From Penicillium oxalicum (Eukaryota > Ascomycota > Eurotiomycetes > Eurotiales > Aspergillaceae): a stretch of DNA of 64,000 nucleotides. The notes beneath the pieces are model-generated. The model did not search any database, had not been told where the DNA came from, and was given only the letters and a program-made list of their open reading frames with translations. Position 1 is the stretch's first letter. Every line of letters starts with the position of its first letter. The position numbers and the translations under genes are program-made. The stretch covers positions 1,674,001-1,738,000 of the forward strand of contig NC_064657.1 of the NCBI RefSeq assembly GCF_001723175.1, in the 5' to 3' direction. Shown piece by piece: positions 60,372-64,000 of the stretch.

Positions 60372-62181
60372 TCAGTGTATTCCGAATGGCTCATCATCCG
60401 GCATATCTTTCAATGCAAGATTTAAATTGTACATCGCGCGGGTTTCAATATCTGCCTGCCCCTGATTCTGCAAACGTGATAAGTCACCATCTTCAAAGAC
60501 CGCTATCGCACGGTTCTTTTTTAACGGCCCACTTAGAGCCTCTCTCACAGATATCGAGCGGGTCGCATCTCTCTTCACGAGGAGCCCTGTTTGAGAAAGG
60601 GGCGGTTTGACCTGTCGCATGGTATGCTACCGCTGGAGAGGCTCGTCAGGGCCCGGCAGAAGAGGCTCCTCGGGGTCCGGCAGGAGACGCTCTATTACCC
60701 GTCGGGTCATGAATGCATCTTCATACATCGCTAATTGATGAAGATAGGCGCGATGAATGTTTAGAAGTAATTTCTGCGGATTATGTATACATCGAGCCAT
60801 CTTGTCGTAATTCCGATCGATCTCAAGGTCTGATGTAGGAGGGGTCTCCGGTATCGGAGACGATGAATGTTGGCGGCCATTGGAAGGGCCATCCAAAGAG
60901 GCATCTTCATCGGGTGTTTCTCGATCAGGTACGACTGGCTCAGCTGCTAGGGTATCAAGAACCTTAGTGCCATCAACTGGCCAGATACCGCGGTCTCTGA
61001 AGGCCTCACGGATAATACGCTGGTTAAAAACCTTCTTCCGGATTATGCCTAGTATTCGCACGAACTCATTTTTGCTGTAGGGCTGACCTGGATACACCAT
61101 CAGTAAGAAATTTATCAGAATGTTCATGAGGATTGATATTCAACGTGCCTGCCCCAGCCGACATCCCGTTATTGAGCTTTTCGAAATGCTGCTTGTAGTT
61201 CAGAAAGGGCTTCCCATCTAGGGGCTGGCAAAGATGCGCTGAATGCGGTGGCAAGCTGAAAGGGATGATATTGTAATCCTTGCACTTCGAGAGAAATTCT
61301 GCGGTCAAATGCAACCCAGGGCCGTCAAAGATCAAGACACGTTGTTCGCCTTTTTTCAACCGGCCTGGTATAGAGGTTAACATATTGAACCGATCGAGCC
61401 AATTGAGCGCATTTCGGCGTGTTGTCAATCCACGAGGAGAGACATCGAATGCAGTCTCTTCTGGTAGACCATTTGGGGTCGTAAGCCACTCTATCATCAA
61501 GACCTCCCCTGTGAAGACAACGAAGGGCTCAACCAGATACCCATCGGCTGCTATACATTCGATGACCGTGATATTTTGGCCAGGAGATACGATAGTGGAG
61601 TTGGGGATAGCTAAACCAGCTACCCCAATAGCCCTACGTCCTCTGCCCCCAGTAGGGCGGAAAAGGCATTCGTCAAAGTTGTAGACCAAGCGGGAGGGTA
61701 CATCTCGCAATTGGATCTCCAGAAGATCGTACCAATTCATTAACTGGCTTGCATCTACGGTCTGGTCTGGCTTCGCCTCGTCGGTAGTTTGCGGTCTAGG
61801 CAGAAGATCTTTCTGGTGGCGTTTGATGAAGCGATACGCCCAATTAGCGCTTAGGGGGGGTGGTGGTTGGTCAGGGTCGGCATCATTCTGGCGAGTCGCA
61901 CTCGCCCACTCCGCAATGATTGCTGGCGTAATAGGGATAGACCAATCATGCATCTTCCTAATCCAGCGAACCAGGGCTTCTTCCTGAAAGTCCTCCAGGG
62001 CCCTCCCAACGGGCCGGCGGGCAGATCATGGGCGATGACCGCGTTTGATGCGTCTGCGGAGGGTATCAGCGTTGATGCCATACTCGCGGGCGGTCTTCGC
62101 GAGATTAGGCTTTTTTGCCTGTCGATAGGCTTCTATAGCCTGTTCCATCCGGGCCTCCCAGGATGGATCAGATTTGGGCAT
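60372..62181 (-). mobile_element. Pogo/Fot-type DDE transposase, decayed
   Basis: A class II transposase of the Tc1-mariner superfamily, pogo branch. The coding frame starts at 62181 with an HTH (psq-type) region (WEARMEQAIEAY, LAKTAREYGINADTLRRRIKRG), followed by the CENP-B-type HTH ending near PRPQTTDEAKPDQ and the DDD catalytic domain: Asp in NFDECLFRPTG, Asp in IFDGPGLHLTAEF, and Asp in PPHSAHLCQPLDGKPF. The frame is interrupted by a TGA (62028-62030 on the plus strand), then shifts frame between about 61185 and 61100 and resumes with KNEFVRILGIIRKKVFNQ, RDRGIWPVD and the 'PVD...VLDTL' tail. It is interrupted again by TAG near 60627-60629, with family-like C-terminal residues (TGLLVKRDATRSISVREA) continuing in frame to 60372. 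All lesions lie on an otherwise good transposase; it cannot encode an active protein as written. Confidence 0.85.
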
Positions 62182-62869
62182 GGTGATTGAGAGATGATCA
62201 GGTATCCCAGTGAAAATTGAGGTTCATCAGAAATCAGGTAGGTGGGTGCTGGCCGGGCTCGCTGTATGCTTACGTAGGCCACTGATACCTTCAACCGTGA
62301 CACACTCCGTCCGGCTCCGTCGATATCGTGATGCGATACTCCTGCGTACACGTGACGACCCCGTCCTGACTCGTGACCCCGCACAAAATGCACAACTTTA
62401 TGCAGAGCCATCCGTGACCCACGCCTCGAGTGGCTGAGGCTTCAAAGGCGTGACGCTTCCCCGTAAATCACCGACGAGGAGTTGGCCCCCAACACAACCT
62501 CAATAATCATCAGTCAGATCCAGTCAGGGCCCTTCGCATCCCCCATAGCCAAGAAGGTGCACGACCTCTCATGCCTTACCCTCCCCTCGCACAGGCGGTG
62601 CAATCGACACGGAAACCCTTGGCTGATGAAATTTGACGTCATCTTACTGAACCCGATTGGGAACAGTATGTGTTGGAGGTGCCCAAACATCCAGAAGACT
62701 GCACACCGTCTATTCCTGCAGAGGTCAAACCGCAGATCGTCTGGTCGATATAACATGATACCATGGCGCTGAGTTTCTTCAAGAGTCCGGGGTCAAGAAC
62801 GGACCGTCGGCCGTGTGAGCATTGAAAGTTTCCAGTCTAAATCTCTACTACCGCTACCATACCTTCACA
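62182..62869. other. Transposon right flank and promoter of secreted-protein gene
   Basis: No gene. The part from 62296 to 62454 carries five direct copies of CGTGAC (annotated separately). The last 300 bases are the probable promoter of the following gene. Confidence 0.5.
62296..62454. repeat. Five direct CGTGAC copies beside the transposase gene
   Basis: CGTGAC is at 62296, 62351, 62372, 62413 and 62449, all on the plus strand within 160 bases. A given hexamer is expected far less than once in that length by chance. Dispersed short copies just outside a transposase gene suggest subterminal transposase-binding repeats. No terminal inverted repeat could be matched to the other side of the element. 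Confidence 0.55.
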
Positions 62870-63577
62870 ATGCGATCGCTTCAAGTTGACCGCTGGCTCT
62901 TCTTATCCACCCTTGTGTTTTTGGGGCGACCTAGCCTCGCTGAGAGTGTGACGCCCTCAGCACATGGAGAATGCTCGGTCTTCGAATGGGATCACCAAGA
63001 TGCGGTCCTACAATACGCCGATCCAATGCAGGTCAGCGGCGCCAAATACTGCGCCAATTCCAAGGACAAATCGCAAGATGTGACCTGCCCTCTGGTGGCC
63101 GAAGGTGACGCGCAATTTAAATCCCACACGAATGTGACCGCTTTTCACAACGCCACGCTGTACACGCAGCTTGTCGAGAAGGCGGTTTCTGCTGCCACCC
63201 TGGCCATGCCCGCTCCGTACTTCAACGACACTGTCTATGCGCCCATTGACCAGAAACGATCATTGGAAGGAGGGCAGGCGGGCTATATCAACTTTACGGC
63301 GTTGGAATTTTGCTACACGGGAACGCTGGGAAACTGCCGAGGTTCGATCCAGTCCTCCACCATTGGGAAATTCTGTGCACCTGTCTGGAGCACCGATGGG
63401 GATGACGTCGAGGTTTCAGGATTCTACACTGTTCAAACTATCCCTAAAGACAATGTGGGCAATTACGGTGACCCGTATGCTCGACAATCGAGTTCGGATG
63501 CTCTTTCGAGCTCCCAGATACAGGATGGATTTTTGGTTGCCGGACTGGCGGTGTCCTTTGCAGCGATTCTTGTTTAG
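62870..63577 (+). CDS. Secreted, probably GPI-anchored protein of unknown function
   Basis: A single-exon frame of 235 aa. An N-terminal signal peptide is clear (hydrophobic core LFLSTLVFLG, small residues before AESV at about 25). The mature part contains Cys residues that could form disulfides and several N-glycosylation sites (NVT, NAT, NDT, NFT). The C-terminus has a Ser-rich region (QSSSDALSSS) and a hydrophobic tail (FLVAGLAVSFAAILV), the pattern of a GPI-attachment signal, so the protein is likely on the cell wall or plasma membrane. I recognise no catalytic motif. The start is the ATG at 62870, which opens the signal peptide; an in-frame ATG at 62822 would add a non-signal leader and is less likely. 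Confidence 0.8.
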   Translation: MRSLQVDRWLFLSTLVFLGRPSLAESVTPSAHGECSVFEWDHQDAVLQYADPMQVSGAKYCANSKDKSQDVTCPLVAEGDAQFKSHTNVTAFHNATLYTQLVEKAVSAATLAMPAPYFNDTVYAPIDQKRSLEGGQAGYINFTALEFCYTGTLGNCRGSIQSSTIGKFCAPVWSTDGDDVEVSGFYTVQTIPKDNVGNYGDPYARQSSSDALSSSQIQDGFLVAGLAVSFAAILV

Positions 63578-64000
63578 TTCTCCCGTTCGATGTGAGATCG
63601 ACGGGAGCGTGATATTGATCCATCTTGAGGTTTTGCTGGTTACGAATTTTGCAAATATCGATATTGATTTGAGCACGAGTGCCCGTGAGATTATCCTGCA
63701 CTGATGAGCTTGTTTCAGTGTATCGTGTATCGTTCGTAGCTCGAATAGTTCATAGTCCCGTTAATCGTGATGCTTTCTAGAGTGGCCAATCATAGATGCA
63801 TGGCCTGTCGATGATCACAGGAATGGCCAGATAGAAATCCAGCTGCATACCACGAATACGGCGTAATCTGACGTTTATGCGGGCAAAGCACTGGAGGTCT
63901 CGGCGCGTAAACGGGCCCTGTTCTGAAAGTGTTCAAGTTTTGGCTGTCCTCGTTATCAGGCAATACCATAATCGATAGTTATTGAACCGGAACCCTGAAT
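63578..64000. other. Terminal spacer of the window
   Basis: Trailer of the secreted-protein gene and further intergenic DNA; no gene or repeat is visible up to the window end. Confidence 0.5.

Noticed and set aside
1..64000. CRISPR arrays, tRNA or rRNA genes
   Set aside because: No regular direct repeats with unique spacers, no clear tRNA A/B-box pair with a foldable cloverleaf, and no rRNA-like sequence was seen; CRISPR is not expected in a eukaryote.

Overview
This window comes from a filamentous ascomycete, most likely a member of the Eurotiales (Penicillium/Aspergillus group). Genes are monocistronic, sit on both strands, and are interrupted by short introns of roughly 50-120 nt with GT..AG borders. 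Several products match families familiar from that group: a CYP53 benzoate para-hydroxylase, a fungal subgroup C (killer-toxin-like) chitinase, an AflR-type Zn2Cys6 regulator, DUF7053, and a pogo/Fot-type transposase. The genus call is an inference, because no rRNA or marker gene is present. I mapped exon borders by hand from splice motifs, reading frame and family similarity.

Region 1 (1-21 kb) looks like conserved core genome. It holds the 3' end of an unknown gene, ribulose-phosphate 3-epimerase on the minus strand, a 1006-aa protein with a C-terminal SAM-methyltransferase domain, the U6 snRNP subunit LSM2 with a 14-nt first coding exon, the interstrand-crosslink nuclease PSO2/SNM1, a CYP53 cytochrome P450, and an OPT oligopeptide transporter on the minus strand. 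Region 2 (21.1-29.9 kb) is an 8.8-kb stretch with no convincing gene. It carries simple repeats and separates two divergently transcribed genes.

Region 3 (29.9-39.3 kb) is a chitin-related module. An uncharacterised 502-aa protein converges on a five-exon, about 1263-aa secreted GH18 chitinase. The chitinase shares a 1.1-kb divergent promoter with an eight-exon, 627-aa secreted protein carrying LysM and chitin-binding type 1 domains. Pairing of a subgroup C chitinase with a LysM gene is known in fungi. The adjacent 502-aa protein is the unexplained part.

Region 4 (40-47 kb) has small single-domain genes: a DEDDy 3'-5' exonuclease-domain protein with a 7-nt first exon, an SMP-domain stress protein, a DUF7053 gene split by a one-base shift, and a GFA/CENP-V-like zinc protein.

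Region 5 (48-64 kb) looks like an accessory, partly decaying region. It has an AflR-like regulator with no biosynthetic cluster beside it, a short kinase-fold protein, an ATG22-like vacuolar transporter gene broken by two one-base shifts, an intact maltose-permease-like sugar transporter, a copia-type gag-like ORF, a pogo-type transposase with two in-frame stops and a frameshift, and a GPI-anchored-looking secreted protein. Three single-base lesions (DUF7053 and two in ATG22) lie at or near short homopolymers, so assembly error must be excluded before they are called pseudogenes.
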